Of a DNA stretch of 64,000 bases, positions 35,151 through 43,391 are shown piece by piece. The translations under genes and the position numbers were made by a program. The DNA lies in assembly GCA_965267355.1 (NCBI GenBank), contig OZ253956.1, positions 1,674,001 through 1,738,000 on the forward strand, given 5' to 3'. The DNA is from GCA-002793235 sp965267355. GTDB lineage: Bacteria > Bacteroidota > Bacteroidia > Flavobacteriales_E > Vicingaceae. The notes under the pieces were generated by a model, which worked only from the letters and a program-made list of their open reading frames with translations, had not been told where the DNA came from and ran no database searches. Positions within the stretch are counted from its first letter, which is position 1. Each line of letters begins with the position of its first letter.

Positions 35151-36562
35151 ATCTTTACTCCAATTACACAAACATCATCAACCTGTTCCTGATCTCCCAT
35201 CCAATTGTTAAAGTTTGATTTTAACAATTCCATTTGTTCATCCATTGATTTGTTTTGCATGGTTAATATTAGTTTTTTGAATTTTGCGGACATGAATTTT
35301 TTATTTCTTGGTCCTCCAAATTGATCAGCATAGCCATCAGAGAAGATATAGATAATATCTCCTTTTTCTAGTTGAATATTGTTGTTGGAAAAATCAGGCA
35401 TTAAATCGCACTTTCCTACATGGTGTTTGTTGCCTTTTATTTCTAGTAGAGTTGGTGTAGTAGAGTTGGTTTGACGAAGGATAGACATGCTTCTTATGTT
35501 AGAATCATTAACTAAAGCAGATGAACAAGGGGTAACAATCCAAAGTGGATTATATGCTCCAGCAAATTTCAGCTCATGAGTTTTAAGGTTTAAAGAACAC
35601 AATGCGATGTCCATACCGTCTTGTACATTTTTTATACTTTCTGAAAAAGTGTCAACAACAAGTTCTCTAGTTTTATTCAGGATTAAATCAGGTTGAGTGA
35701 TGCCAAATTCTTTTACTGATTGGTTTAAAGCATTATTACAAACAACACTAACCATTGCACCAGGAACTCCATGACCAGTACAATCTGCCGCTGCAAATAA
35801 AACAGTGTCTCCATCAATGTTCCAACCATTAGGTTCTGGTAAAGCATGAATCCAATAAAAATCGCCAGCAATAATATCTTTTGGCTGATAAAGAATGAAA
35901 GAATCAGGTAAATATTTTTTTATAAAATTATCAGAAGGGAGTATCGCTTCTTGTATTCTTTTGGCATAAGTTATACTCGATTTAATTTCAGAGTGGGCTA
36001 ACTCTATTTCTTTTTTTTGCTCTTTTATTTCATGGTTAGATTTTTTTAAGAGTAGGTTTTTGTTTTTAATGATGTTTTCAAAATCGTTTACGATGGTTCT
36101 GAAATAGAAAGCAATGGTGTAGGTAAGAATAAAAACAACTGCCAGGTATATGTTTCTAAAAAAAGCAAGTTGTTCGGGAGTTGCCGAAATAATATCATCC
36201 ACCATTTCTCGAGTGTTTAGCACTACAAAAAAGAGAACTAGCACTAAAGTAAACATAGAGAATCCCAATATTTTATTATGAAACAAAAGCGCAGGTAAAA
36301 TCGCTATTGGTAATAATAAAAATTCATGTCCGGCACCAACAGGCACAACATACATCATAGGTAGCACTGAGACTATGCTTGAAAGCAAAAAGTACATTCT
36401 GGTTAGTCCAAACCATTTTTTATGATTGAATACCAGGGTAAAGCCCAACACACTTGTAAATATGATAATGAAAGGAATGAGTTCCGTACCATTAAAAATG
36501 ATTTCAATGGGGAGGTAAATCACCATTATTGCCAGAATAAAACTAACCAGTCTGTTTATCAA
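35147..36562 (-). CDS. Membrane SpoIIE/PP2C-type serine phosphatase (copy 3)
   Basis: 471 residues as drawn from a TTG. About six TM segments (VSFILAIMVIYLPIEIIF, then IAILPALLF, then IYLAVVFILTYTIAFYF) precede a coiled coil, the linker ITYAKRIQEAILPS and the phosphatase domain: IAGDFYW, AAADCTGHGVPGAMVS, DGMDIALC, FSDGYADQFGG and DDVCVIG. The membrane part replaces the TPR sensor of the other copies. The true N-terminus is probably longer, because the frame stays open to about 36649 with family-like sequence (KKLWSKISFIGL) but no ATG, GTG or TTG. The lipoprotein gene downstream overlaps by four bases. Confidence 0.88.
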   Translation of the reverse strand: MINRLVSFILAIMVIYLPIEIIFNGTELIPFIIIFTSVLGFTLVFNHKKWFGLTRMYFLLSSIVSVLPMMYVVPVGAGHEFLLLPIAILPALLFHNKILGFSMFTLVLVLFFVVLNTREMVDDIISATPEQLAFFRNIYLAVVFILTYTIAFYFRTIVNDFENIIKNKNLLLKKSNHEIKEQKKEIELAHSEIKSSITYAKRIQEAILPSDNFIKKYLPDSFILYQPKDIIAGDFYWIHALPEPNGWNIDGDTVLFAAADCTGHGVPGAMVSVVCNNALNQSVKEFGITQPDLILNKTRELVVDTFSESIKNVQDGMDIALCSLNLKTHELKFAGAYNPLWIVTPCSSALVNDSNIRSMSILRQTNSTTPTLLEIKGNKHHVGKCDLMPDFSNNNIQLEKGDIIYIFSDGYADQFGGPRNKKFMSAKFKKLILTMQNKSMDEQMELLKSNFNNWMGDQEQVDDVCVIGVKI

Positions 36563-36811
36563 AATAATTTCTCGATAAAATTCAAGAGCTTCGCCTTCTT
36601 TTAGGTCAGTTAAGCCAATAAATGATATTTTACTCCATAACTTTTTGATAGGAAGAATTTTGTTAAAAATAATGATAATATCACTATTGATATGTCTTGT
36701 TGCAGATATGCTTTAGTTTTCAAGATTAAATGTTTCATAAGTAATAAAATCTATATAGCTTAAATACTTATAACCAGCTTATTTTTACCTTAAAATTTAA
36801 TTTTAATATTT

Positions 36812-37282
36812 ATGATAATGAAAAAGGTTATTTTATTGATGATTGTTGTGGTTGCAGCTTTAAATGTAAATGCTCAGGTAGAACCACAAGCTATTGGTGT
36901 AAGACTTGGTGGTGGAAATTATGGAGGAGGTTTTGAAGTAAATTACCAGCATAGTTTAGGTGATGCTAATCGCTTAGAGTTAGGTTTGGGATTAAATTCT
37001 CATAATAAATCAAGTTTTGTAAGCATTGCTGGGGTATATCAATGGGTATGGGAGCTAGGTGAAGGTTTTAATTGGTATGCTGGTCCTGGTGCTCAGTTTC
37101 TGGCAGTAAGTAATGCCTCTGCTATAGGAGTTGGAGGACAGATTGGTGCTGAGTATAACTTTAATGTAAACCTTGATACTCCATTAAATGTTAGTTTAGA
37201 TATGCGTCCAATGTTGAATTTCGCAAGCGGAAATAATGATTTTGGATGGGCTGTAGCTTTAGGAGTTAGATATACTTTTTAG
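36812..37282 (+). CDS. Small outer-membrane beta-barrel-like protein
   Basis: 156 residues. Signal peptide (KKVILLMIVVVAALNVNAQ); the start could equally be the second ATG six bases later. The mature protein is a series of amphipathic strands rich in Gly and aromatics (IGVRLGGGNYGGGFEVNYQH, NWYAGPGAQFLAV, AVALGVRYTF) ending in Phe, as in an eight-stranded outer-membrane barrel. Its 3' end overlaps the convergent lipoprotein gene by four bases. Ligand or role unknown. Confidence 0.75.
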   Translation: MIMKKVILLMIVVVAALNVNAQVEPQAIGVRLGGGNYGGGFEVNYQHSLGDANRLELGLGLNSHNKSSFVSIAGVYQWVWELGEGFNWYAGPGAQFLAVSNASAIGVGGQIGAEYNFNVNLDTPLNVSLDMRPMLNFASGNNDFGWAVALGVRYTF

Positions 37283-37698
37283 TTTGACTTAATCTCTTTA
37301 TATTCAGCATTACCACTATAGTAAATATACATTTCGTAATGTCCATTTTTTGATGCTCCAATATTAGGGATATAATAGGTAGTATCATTTATAAAATAAG
37401 GTGCTGGGTGGTCAACTCCTCCTATGTCTAAATCTTTTACTTGTTTGGTTATTTCATCACCACTTTGATAGGTTATGGTATAAGCAAGCAAAAATCCTTC
37501 TTGAATATCCAGATTTACAATCCATGATAAATCTTCACTTAAATTATTGGGATGTAATGAATCTAATGCTGATTTTGAATTTTTGGTAGTAGTTGAATCT
37601 ATTGTATTAATTTGGTTGTCTGTATGACTTGGGTCTAAATTGTCAGAACCACAAGATAGCAATAAGAGTAATATGGTAATTAAATATAAATTTTTCAT
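37279..37698 (-). CDS. Lipoprotein of unknown function
   Basis: 139 residues with lipobox LLLLSCGSDN. A Ser/Thr/Asn-rich linker leads to a compact beta domain (IQEGFLLAYTITYQSGDEITK, HYEMYIYYSGNAEYKEI). No recognised family. It is monocistronic, with the ATG close to the hairpin terminator of the neighbouring M56-TonB gene. Confidence 0.6.
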   Translation of the reverse strand: MKNLYLITILLLLLSCGSDNLDPSHTDNQINTIDSTTTKNSKSALDSLHPNNLSEDLSWIVNLDIQEGFLLAYTITYQSGDEITKQVKDLDIGGVDHPAPYFINDTTYYIPNIGASKNGHYEMYIYYSGNAEYKEIKSN

Positions 37699-37734
37699 GC
37701 CTCTAAAGTACGTTTTGTGGTTATAGTTTCAAAA

Positions 37735-37761
37735 TAAAAAAAGCTCACTTAAAAGTGAGCT
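37735..37761 (-). terminator. Terminator of the BlaI/M56-TonB operon
   Basis: AGCTCACT-TAAA-AGTGAGCT. On the minus strand the hairpin is followed by a run of seven T. A second small hairpin (AAGCATT/AATGCTT) lies between it and the stop at 37798. Confidence 0.8.
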
Positions 37762-37797
37762 CTATTAAGGTTAAGCATTTCAAATGCTTGGCGTGAA

Positions 37798-38940
37798 TTA
37801 CTGAAGTTTGTAACTAATTGGTAAAGTCATTTTAACACTTACAGCTTTACCGTCTTTTTTTCCAGGAGTCCAATTTGGCATAGCAGATATTACCCTTACT
37901 GCTTCTTTATCTAGTTTTTCATGTAGTCCTTTTACAATTGATACATCTGTTACCTTTCCTTTTTCATTTACTACAAAACCCACAAAAACTTTTCCTTCTA
38001 CATTTACATCTTTAGGATAGTTAATGTTTTGGCCAATAAACTCTACCATTTTACCGTTTCCACCTTTATACTGAGGCATAACATCAACTCCCTCAATTTT
38101 TTCTTTTTTCATTTTAGTGTTTTGCGCATTTACTTTTAAAGTAGTAGTACTTATAAAAGCAGTTATTCCAATAGGAATAATAAGTGCATACATTGCCATT
38201 AAGGCTCTTTTTGTTTTTTTTGTTTTCATCATCTTAATTCTTTTTTTGATTAATGGTTCATAATTAAAATTATTTGCTAAATCGCTGCAATTCACACCAA
38301 GCAGCTGAGCAACCAGAACCTTAGAATAAGATTGTATATTTAATTTATTTACTTCATCATCGGCAATAAATTCATGATTAGTTTTTACATCTTTTAGAGC
38401 AAACCAAACAAAAGGGTTAAACCAAAATATTGACTTATATAATTCAAATAATAAAATATCTAAGGAATGTAATTGTTTTGCATGGACTTGTTCATGAGCT
38501 ATGATAATACTTTTGTTTTCTTCTTCAATGTGGCTAGGGATGTATATAAAATTGAAAAAAGAAAAAGGGTTAATGTTAGTTGTATTATCAGTTTTTAAGT
38601 ACTGTATGTAATTTAAAATTTTTACAGTTCGATATAAAAAACGAATGATAAACATACAGCTTATTATTACCAATAAGTATAAAGGTTGAATATTTTCAGA
38701 GCTTTCTATTACCTGAGGAATGATATTAATTTCAGGTAGTAATGCAAAGTATTCGTTTGTGGTACTTGAGCTTGGAAACGAAACTAAAGGTAGTGCTAAG
38801 GAAATGGGAATAAGCGATAGAAGATAAGCTCTATTAAGATTAAAAAAAGTGGTTTTACTAAAAAGTATTTTGTAGGTAATGTACAATAATGAAAACACTA
38901 TTGAGCATTTTGCTAAGTATATCAATAATTCGCTATTCAT
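37798..38940 (-). CDS. BlaR1-like M56 metallopeptidase fused to a TonB C-terminal domain
   Basis: 380 residues. Four TM helices with the M56 zinc site HEQVH at 149-153 and NHEFIADDEV further on. A basic cytoplasmic stretch and another TM segment follow, then a periplasmic TonB-type domain from ~285 (MPQYKGGNGKMVEFIGQNI, GKVFVGFVVNEKGKV, PNWTPGKKDGKAVSVKM). In BlaR1 the sensor is a penicillin-binding domain; here it is TonB-like, a common Bacteroidota variant. It is expected to cleave the BlaI-type repressor encoded just upstream, with an eight-base overlap. Confidence 0.88.
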   Translation of the reverse strand: MNSELLIYLAKCSIVFSLLYITYKILFSKTTFFNLNRAYLLSLIPISLALPLVSFPSSSTTNEYFALLPEINIIPQVIESSENIQPLYLLVIISCMFIIRFLYRTVKILNYIQYLKTDNTTNINPFSFFNFIYIPSHIEEENKSIIIAHEQVHAKQLHSLDILLFELYKSIFWFNPFVWFALKDVKTNHEFIADDEVNKLNIQSYSKVLVAQLLGVNCSDLANNFNYEPLIKKRIKMMKTKKTKRALMAMYALIIPIGITAFISTTTLKVNAQNTKMKKEKIEGVDVMPQYKGGNGKMVEFIGQNINYPKDVNVEGKVFVGFVVNEKGKVTDVSIVKGLHEKLDKEAVRVISAMPNWTPGKKDGKAVSVKMTLPISYKLQ

Positions 38941-39292
38941 CGTTTTTAAGAGTTTTTAGTATTTCGTCTAATTCATTTATGTCTACTTTTTTTTCTTTTA
39001 TAAAAAAGCTCATCATTTTTTCTACTGATCCACCAAAGTAGTTTCCAACTAGATTGTCTGTTTTTAATTTTGCATAATTTTCTTTAGTTATAATAGGGTA
39101 GTATTGATGCGTTTTACCAAAAGCATTGTACGCTACAAATTCTTTTTTCTCTAAAATTCTAACAATGGTTGAAACAGTATTATAAGCAGGTTTAGGTTCA
39201 GGTAAATGAGGAATGATTTCTTTTACAAAACATTTTTTCAAATCCCAGATGATTTGCATTATTTGTTCTTCTGCTTTAGTTAAATCTTGCAT
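38933..39292 (-). CDS. BlaI/MecI-family transcriptional repressor
   Basis: 119 residues: winged helix with LTKAEEQIMQIIWDLKKCFVKEI, the recognition region KPAYNTVSTIVRILEKKEFV, the wing FGKTHQYYPIITKENY, and a C-terminal dimerisation helix (GGSVEKMMSFFIKEKK). The ATG gives the canonical N-terminus. A TATATTTG box ends four bases before the ATG, and two tandem dyads (AACTA-N6-TAGTT) fill the promoter, so it very likely represses its own operon. The downstream M56 protein would be the inducer-responsive protease. Confidence 0.92.
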   Translation of the reverse strand: MQDLTKAEEQIMQIIWDLKKCFVKEIIPHLPEPKPAYNTVSTIVRILEKKEFVAYNAFGKTHQYYPIITKENYAKLKTDNLVGNYFGGSVEKMMSFFIKEKKVDINELDEILKTLKNDE

Positions 39293-39296
39293 GGTA

Positions 39297-39327
39297 CAAA
39301 TATATAACTAAAATTTTAGTTATACAA
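39297..39327 (-). promoter_or_regulatory. Promoter of the BlaI/M56-TonB operon
   Basis: On the minus strand: TTG at 39327-39325, a 20-bp spacer, then TATATTTG at 39304-39297. Both elements fit the Bacteroidota consensus. The -7 box is only four bases from the start codon, so the mRNA may be leaderless. Confidence 0.65.
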
Positions 39328-39341
39328 CTATTAATTTAGTT
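39306..39341. promoter_or_regulatory. Two tandem dyad operators (AACTA-N6-TAGTT)
   Basis: Site 1 at 39306-39321, part of a 22-base perfect palindrome (39303-39324), fills the promoter spacer. Site 2 at 39326-39341 covers the -33 TTG. Their centres are 20 bp apart, two helical turns, which suits two repressor dimers on one face. Confidence 0.7.
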
Positions 39342-39548
39342 TAAGGATAAAAAATAATCTGTTTTGTGATTAATTAAACAGTTAAAGGAATGAGTTAATG
39401 GTGTTAAAAAATGTGAAAAACTACCACTAAAAAATGCTAATAACCATTCATATAAAAACTTGATTTAATTTTTTATAGACCTGTAACATTTGCTGAGTAC
39501 CAAGCGTCAAACCAATAAAAACAAATAATAATTTAAAATAATTTACAC

Positions 39549-39875
39549 ATGAAAACAGCATTAGTAGTAGTAAGTATTTTTTGTTCTTCATTTTTTAATA
39601 ACAGTTTAGCAGTAGGAACTGTAAATATGAGTGAAAAACTAGATGAGGTAGTAAAGTTTGAAAACAATTCATTACCCATAGAAAAGAACAAAACGGAATT
39701 TGTTAAGGTTAGCTTTAAGATTAATGAAGAAGGAAAACTTCAGGTTTTAGATGCTAATTATTCTGATGAAGAAGTTAAACAACAGTTAATGGATAAGCTA
39801 AATGAGGTAACCATTGATGTTGCTCATGATCCGGAAAAAGTGTATTACTACAATTTCACTTTTAAAAAAATGTAG
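39549..39875 (+). CDS. Small secreted protein
   Basis: 108 residues with a signal peptide (KTALVVVSIFCSSFFNNSLA). The mature ~85 residues contain FVKVSFKINEEGKLQVLDANY followed by DEEVKQQLMDKLNEV and a last strand VYYYNFTFKKM, reminiscent of a minimal TonB-C-like alpha/beta fold (inference). It is divergent from the BlaI operon across a 256-bp gap and closed by its own terminator. It could be a target of the same repressor, though no third AACTA-N6-TAGTT site is seen on its side. Confidence 0.65.
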   Translation: MKTALVVVSIFCSSFFNNSLAVGTVNMSEKLDEVVKFENNSLPIEKNKTEFVKVSFKINEEGKLQVLDANYSDEEVKQQLMDKLNEVTIDVAHDPEKVYYYNFTFKKM

Positions 39876-39898
39876 TAGAAGTTAAAGATTAATTAGTG

Positions 39899-39929
39899 AA
39901 AAAGCTTCAACATCGTTGAAGCTTTTTTT
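39899..39929 (+). terminator. Terminator after the small secreted protein gene
   Basis: AAAAAGCTTCAA-CATCG-TTGAAGCTTTTT, 12-bp perfect stem with T run. Confidence 0.9.
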
Positions 39930-39967
39930 ATTTAAAATAGTTTAAAATGAAGTAATAATTAAAAGCT

Positions 39968-40225
39968 CTAATTATATTTTCTAATCATAATAAATAAGAA
40001 TATAATAATGGTTGGCACAGATAAAATTAGATTAGAAATTAAATCTGGGGGAGAAATACCTCCTGCAAGAAAAAATATTGCAGCAACTCCAAAAAAGATA
40101 TAAGCCATTATGTTGTGCTTTTGATGTGGTCCTTTTTGTGTATGCAAATACCAAAAGAGCAAACCGATTAAGGCTGAAAAAATTACTAAGTAAAGTTCAA
40201 TATTTCCAAATTTGGAGAAGATCAA
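39968..40225 (-). CDS. Small membrane protein
   Basis: 85 residues with three hydrophobic segments: IELYLVIFSALIGLLFWYLH, IMAYIFFGVAAIFFLAGG and LILSVPTIIIFLFIMI. Short polar loops (TQKGPHQKH) lie between. No family recognised. It lies 17 bp downstream of the caspase-like gene on the same strand and may be co-transcribed with it. Confidence 0.6.
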   Translation of the reverse strand: MIFSKFGNIELYLVIFSALIGLLFWYLHTQKGPHQKHNIMAYIFFGVAAIFFLAGGISPPDLISNLILSVPTIIIFLFIMIRKYN

Positions 40226-40242
40226 GCTAAAATACGAAATGC

Positions 40243-41004
40243 CTAGAACCCAGTTGTAAATAAATTTCTAGCTCCCTTAATGCCACATTTTTGATATTTA
40301 TGGTAAGTCTGTGCAGCCCGTTCTTCTATAATCTCTTCTTTCTCGTTTAAAAGCCACCCATCAATTGCAGCTTTTAATGTATATGCTTCTGGAGCCATTA
40401 AATGAGTTGTCCATAAAAGGGGATAAGCGCCAGCTTTTTCTATGTGAGGTTTAAAATATTCTTTGCTATAGCAAGCTAATATGATTACTTCTCTTATGCC
40501 TTTACTTAGTTTATAATCAATGTTCACCTCAAAATCCATTAAGCCATCATGCCCCACATAAGAGAGTAAGTTGGATTTGCCTCCAAAATTTAGCTCTGTA
40601 TTATTGTAAGAAATTGAAATAGGTTTCTGACCATTACTTGCTTTTAAGAAATCTTCTGTACAAGTTTTAATGTGTTCGCCATCATAAGCATCAGCTAATA
40701 AATAAACATCTTTAGTGGCATGTTTAAACAATATCCGTTCTAAAATTTTAGAGTTCGTGCTTTTTATCGTTTTTACCAAGTTCCAATCTTTTGTTTTGAG
40801 TTTAAAATAAGAGCGAACACCATAACCACAACCCCAATAAAGATTTGTGTTAGGGTTTTTTCCATCGCCAATTCTTTCTGGAACAGGAACAATGCCTTGG
40901 TATTTATTGTCGCATAAAGCTACAAATACATGTATGGTTTTAGTTTGTGCTAATACTATTTGTGTAAATAATAATGTTGTGGTGAGAAAAAATAGTTTTT
41001 TCAT
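40243..41004 (-). CDS. Secreted protein with caspase-fold-like (clan CD) motifs
   Basis: 253 residues with a signal peptide ending VLAQ. The mature protein opens HVFVALCDNKYQGIVPVP and continues NLYWGCGYGVRSYF. Two motifs stand out: a hydrophobic strand then GHDG with His152 (LLSYVGHDGLMDF), and a hydrophobic strand then ACYS with Cys178 (REVIILACYSKEYF). This order and local pattern match the His-Gly and Ala-Cys dyad of caspase-like peptidases, although the 26-residue spacing is short. The conserved-looking core suggests a real family, but I know no characterised member. Peptidase activity is inference. Confidence 0.6.
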   Translation of the reverse strand: MKKLFFLTTTLLFTQIVLAQTKTIHVFVALCDNKYQGIVPVPERIGDGKNPNTNLYWGCGYGVRSYFKLKTKDWNLVKTIKSTNSKILERILFKHATKDVYLLADAYDGEHIKTCTEDFLKASNGQKPISISYNNTELNFGGKSNLLSYVGHDGLMDFEVNIDYKLSKGIREVIILACYSKEYFKPHIEKAGAYPLLWTTHLMAPEAYTLKAAIDGWLLNEKEEIIEERAAQTYHKYQKCGIKGARNLFTTGF

Positions 41005-41095
41005 GGTATCAGTTTTTTTTAATCTAACTTACTATGAAAATGGTTTTTAATAAAGGCAAAATGAGTAAACAAGCCTTTTGAGTTAGGGAAGTCGT

Positions 41096-42991
41096 TTATA
41101 TTCTCACCCCAATTAAACAAACATCATCGAGTTGTTCTAAATTTCCTTTCCAATTTTCAAATGTTTGGTTAAGGATTTCTTGCTGTTCTATTATTGGTTT
41201 ACTTGAAACAGAAATTAAAAGCTTTTTAAGTTGCCCAAGCATAAATTTTTTTCCTTTTGGTCCTCCAAACTGGTCAGCATACCCATCAGAAAAAACATAA
41301 ATCATGTCATCCTTCTGTAATTGTTCTTTGTAATAGGTAAATGGTTTTTCCTTAAAATGTTTCCCTACAGGTTGTTTATCACCTTTACATTCTATAAGCT
41401 CACCATTTCTTATTAACCAAAGTGGATTATTGGCTCCAGAAAATTCAATTTCATTGGTGGTTTTATTTAAAGAACAAAGAGCAATATCCATTCCATCTTT
41501 AACATTTACTTCGTTGCCTTTATTAAACCTATCCTTTACCAAAATACGTGTTTCTTCTAATATTTCACATGGATTGGTGGTGTTGAGTTCTTTTACACTT
41601 TGATTCAAAGCATTAGAACAAACTACACTTACTAATGCACCCGGTACACCATGTCCTGTACAATCAGCTGCCGCAAAAAGTATGGTTTCATTAACTTGTT
41701 GCATCCAGTAAAAATCTCCAGCAACAATATCCTTAGGTTTATAAAGTATAAACGATTTTGGTAACTGTTCTTTGAAATAATCTGTAGCTGGAAGTATTGC
41801 TGATTGTATTCTTTTGGCGTAGTTAATGCTATCGGTGATTTCAGTGTTTTTCTCTTCAAGCATTAGTTTTTGGGTGTTAATTTTTGCATTTAGCTGTCTG
41901 GCTCTAACTAAAATTATTACCACAAAAATGATGATGACAAAAAATAGAGCTACTAAATAAAATAGCTGTGTAATTTTCGATTTGGCTTCAACTGTATTTA
42001 ATTGCTCGTTTTTTAATTCTAATTCTTTTTGAGCAATAATAGCTTCTTTTTCAGTTAGTTTCAACTGACTTTCAATCTCATTAATTTTATTAATCTTTTC
42101 GAGATTGTATATTTCTTTTTCTATTTTATCATTGAGTTTTTCTGTTTCAAAAGCTTTTTTGTATTGTCCTTGTATTTCGTACAGTTCTATTAGTCCTACA
42201 TAAGCTTCGTTCGTTTCGTGTAACAACTTGTTTTCTTGCGCTAATGTTATACTCTGGTTTAATAATTCTTCAGCTTTAGCATATTTTTTTTGAGCTTTAT
42301 AAACATTCGATAATAACATTAAGCAAGTAGCTTTACTGTCTATCATTTTTTGTTTATCAGCAACCAACAATGCTTTATGGTACGACTCAATAGAAGGTTG
42401 ATAATCTCTTACATTATAAAAATAGGTAGCAAAGTTTTGATGTAAAAAGTATTTAAATGTACCATCCATCTCATCTTCGTAGCGTTTAAGTTTCACTAAA
42501 TAATAAAGTGCTGAGTCATTTTCTTCAGCTTCTATAAAATCTAAAGAAAGATTAATTAAACTGTTGATTTGCCCTTGTGTGTTTTTTGCTTTCGTGTAAA
42601 GAGATAGCGCTTTTCTTTGGTGGTAAATTCCTTCTTCACGATTTGCAATTCTATCTAATAAAATGGATTTTAAGGAGTGGCATTTAGCTAAGCTACTTAA
42701 TCTGTTTTCTTTTTCAAAAACAGGCATAGCACTATTTAGCTTAGTGGTGGCTTCATCAAATCGAGTTTTAAGTAATAGGTATCTTGCCTGGCACAATTGA
42801 GCTTCAGCAATTTCAATAACATTGTTGGTATTTTTTAGCTTGTCTTCAATGCCCTTACATATCAGGTAAGAAGAATCAGGGTTAGAATAATAAAGCTGGT
42901 AAGCAACCTTTATTTTATCAAGGGTAGTTTGCCCATGTAAAAGCTGAACTAATAGAAAAGAAAACCCTATTAAATACCCTCTAAGTTTCAT
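41096..42991 (-). CDS. TPR-domain SpoIIE/PP2C-type serine phosphatase (copy 4)
   Basis: 631 residues: signal peptide, degenerate TPRs (ALSLYTKAKNTQGQINSLINL, AEELLNQSITLAQENKLL), a coiled coil (KEAIIAQKELELKNEQLNTV), one TM segment (ITQLFYLVALFFVIIIFVVI), the linker INYAKRIQSAILPA and the phosphatase with VAGDFYW, AAADCTGHGVPGALVS, DGMDIALC, FSDGYADQFGG and DDVCLIG. It has the same plan as copies 1 and 2 but a shorter sensor. It lies 19 bp downstream of the DUF6370 gene on the same strand, so the two may share a transcript. Confidence 0.92.
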   Translation of the reverse strand: MKLRGYLIGFSFLLVQLLHGQTTLDKIKVAYQLYYSNPDSSYLICKGIEDKLKNTNNVIEIAEAQLCQARYLLLKTRFDEATTKLNSAMPVFEKENRLSSLAKCHSLKSILLDRIANREEGIYHQRKALSLYTKAKNTQGQINSLINLSLDFIEAEENDSALYYLVKLKRYEDEMDGTFKYFLHQNFATYFYNVRDYQPSIESYHKALLVADKQKMIDSKATCLMLLSNVYKAQKKYAKAEELLNQSITLAQENKLLHETNEAYVGLIELYEIQGQYKKAFETEKLNDKIEKEIYNLEKINKINEIESQLKLTEKEAIIAQKELELKNEQLNTVEAKSKITQLFYLVALFFVIIIFVVIILVRARQLNAKINTQKLMLEEKNTEITDSINYAKRIQSAILPATDYFKEQLPKSFILYKPKDIVAGDFYWMQQVNETILFAAADCTGHGVPGALVSVVCSNALNQSVKELNTTNPCEILEETRILVKDRFNKGNEVNVKDGMDIALCSLNKTTNEIEFSGANNPLWLIRNGELIECKGDKQPVGKHFKEKPFTYYKEQLQKDDMIYVFSDGYADQFGGPKGKKFMLGQLKKLLISVSSKPIIEQQEILNQTFENWKGNLEQLDDVCLIGVRI

Positions 42992-43009
42992 AGAAACGAA
43001 GGTACTATA

Positions 43010-43339
43010 TTATTTTTTCTTTTTCTTCTTCTTATCAATTAAAGCAAAGCTACTGGCTCTTAACCGGTTATCTTTAATATAACCTATTACTTCAGCTTTT
43101 CTAATTTTTTGGCACATACCGCCTTCTGGGTCATGTTCATCTCCATGGTCTTGAAGTGTACTACCATCAACCCAGTAGTGTTTACCGGCAATTTGTACTG
43201 CTAATGCACACCCGGTTTCGTTTGCCATATCGAAGTTGCATGTGCCACAAGAAGCTAAAACCTTGTACGTTTTTTCATTTTGCTGAGCTAGAGCTATGGT
43301 GCTTGTTAGAATTAATGTAAATAGTATTATATTTTTCAT
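43010..43339 (-). CDS. DUF6370-type secreted protein
   Basis: 109 residues. Signal peptide ending ALAQ, then VLASCGTCNFDMANETGCALAVQ, GKHYWVDGSTLQDHGDEHDPEGG and MCQKIRKAEVIGYIKDNRL. The CGTC-type pair plus further Cys and His residues suggest metal binding or redox (inference); the pattern matches DUF6370 as I know it. The C-terminus is an odd run of eight lysines after IDK, encoded by a homopurine tract. Confidence 0.75.
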   Translation of the reverse strand: MKNIILFTLILTSTIALAQQNEKTYKVLASCGTCNFDMANETGCALAVQIAGKHYWVDGSTLQDHGDEHDPEGGMCQKIRKAEVIGYIKDNRLRASSFALIDKKKKKKK

Positions 43340-43391
43340 AAGACTAAGGTAAGAATGTTAAGTTTATTCTTTTGTTAAAGACTTGTTAAAA

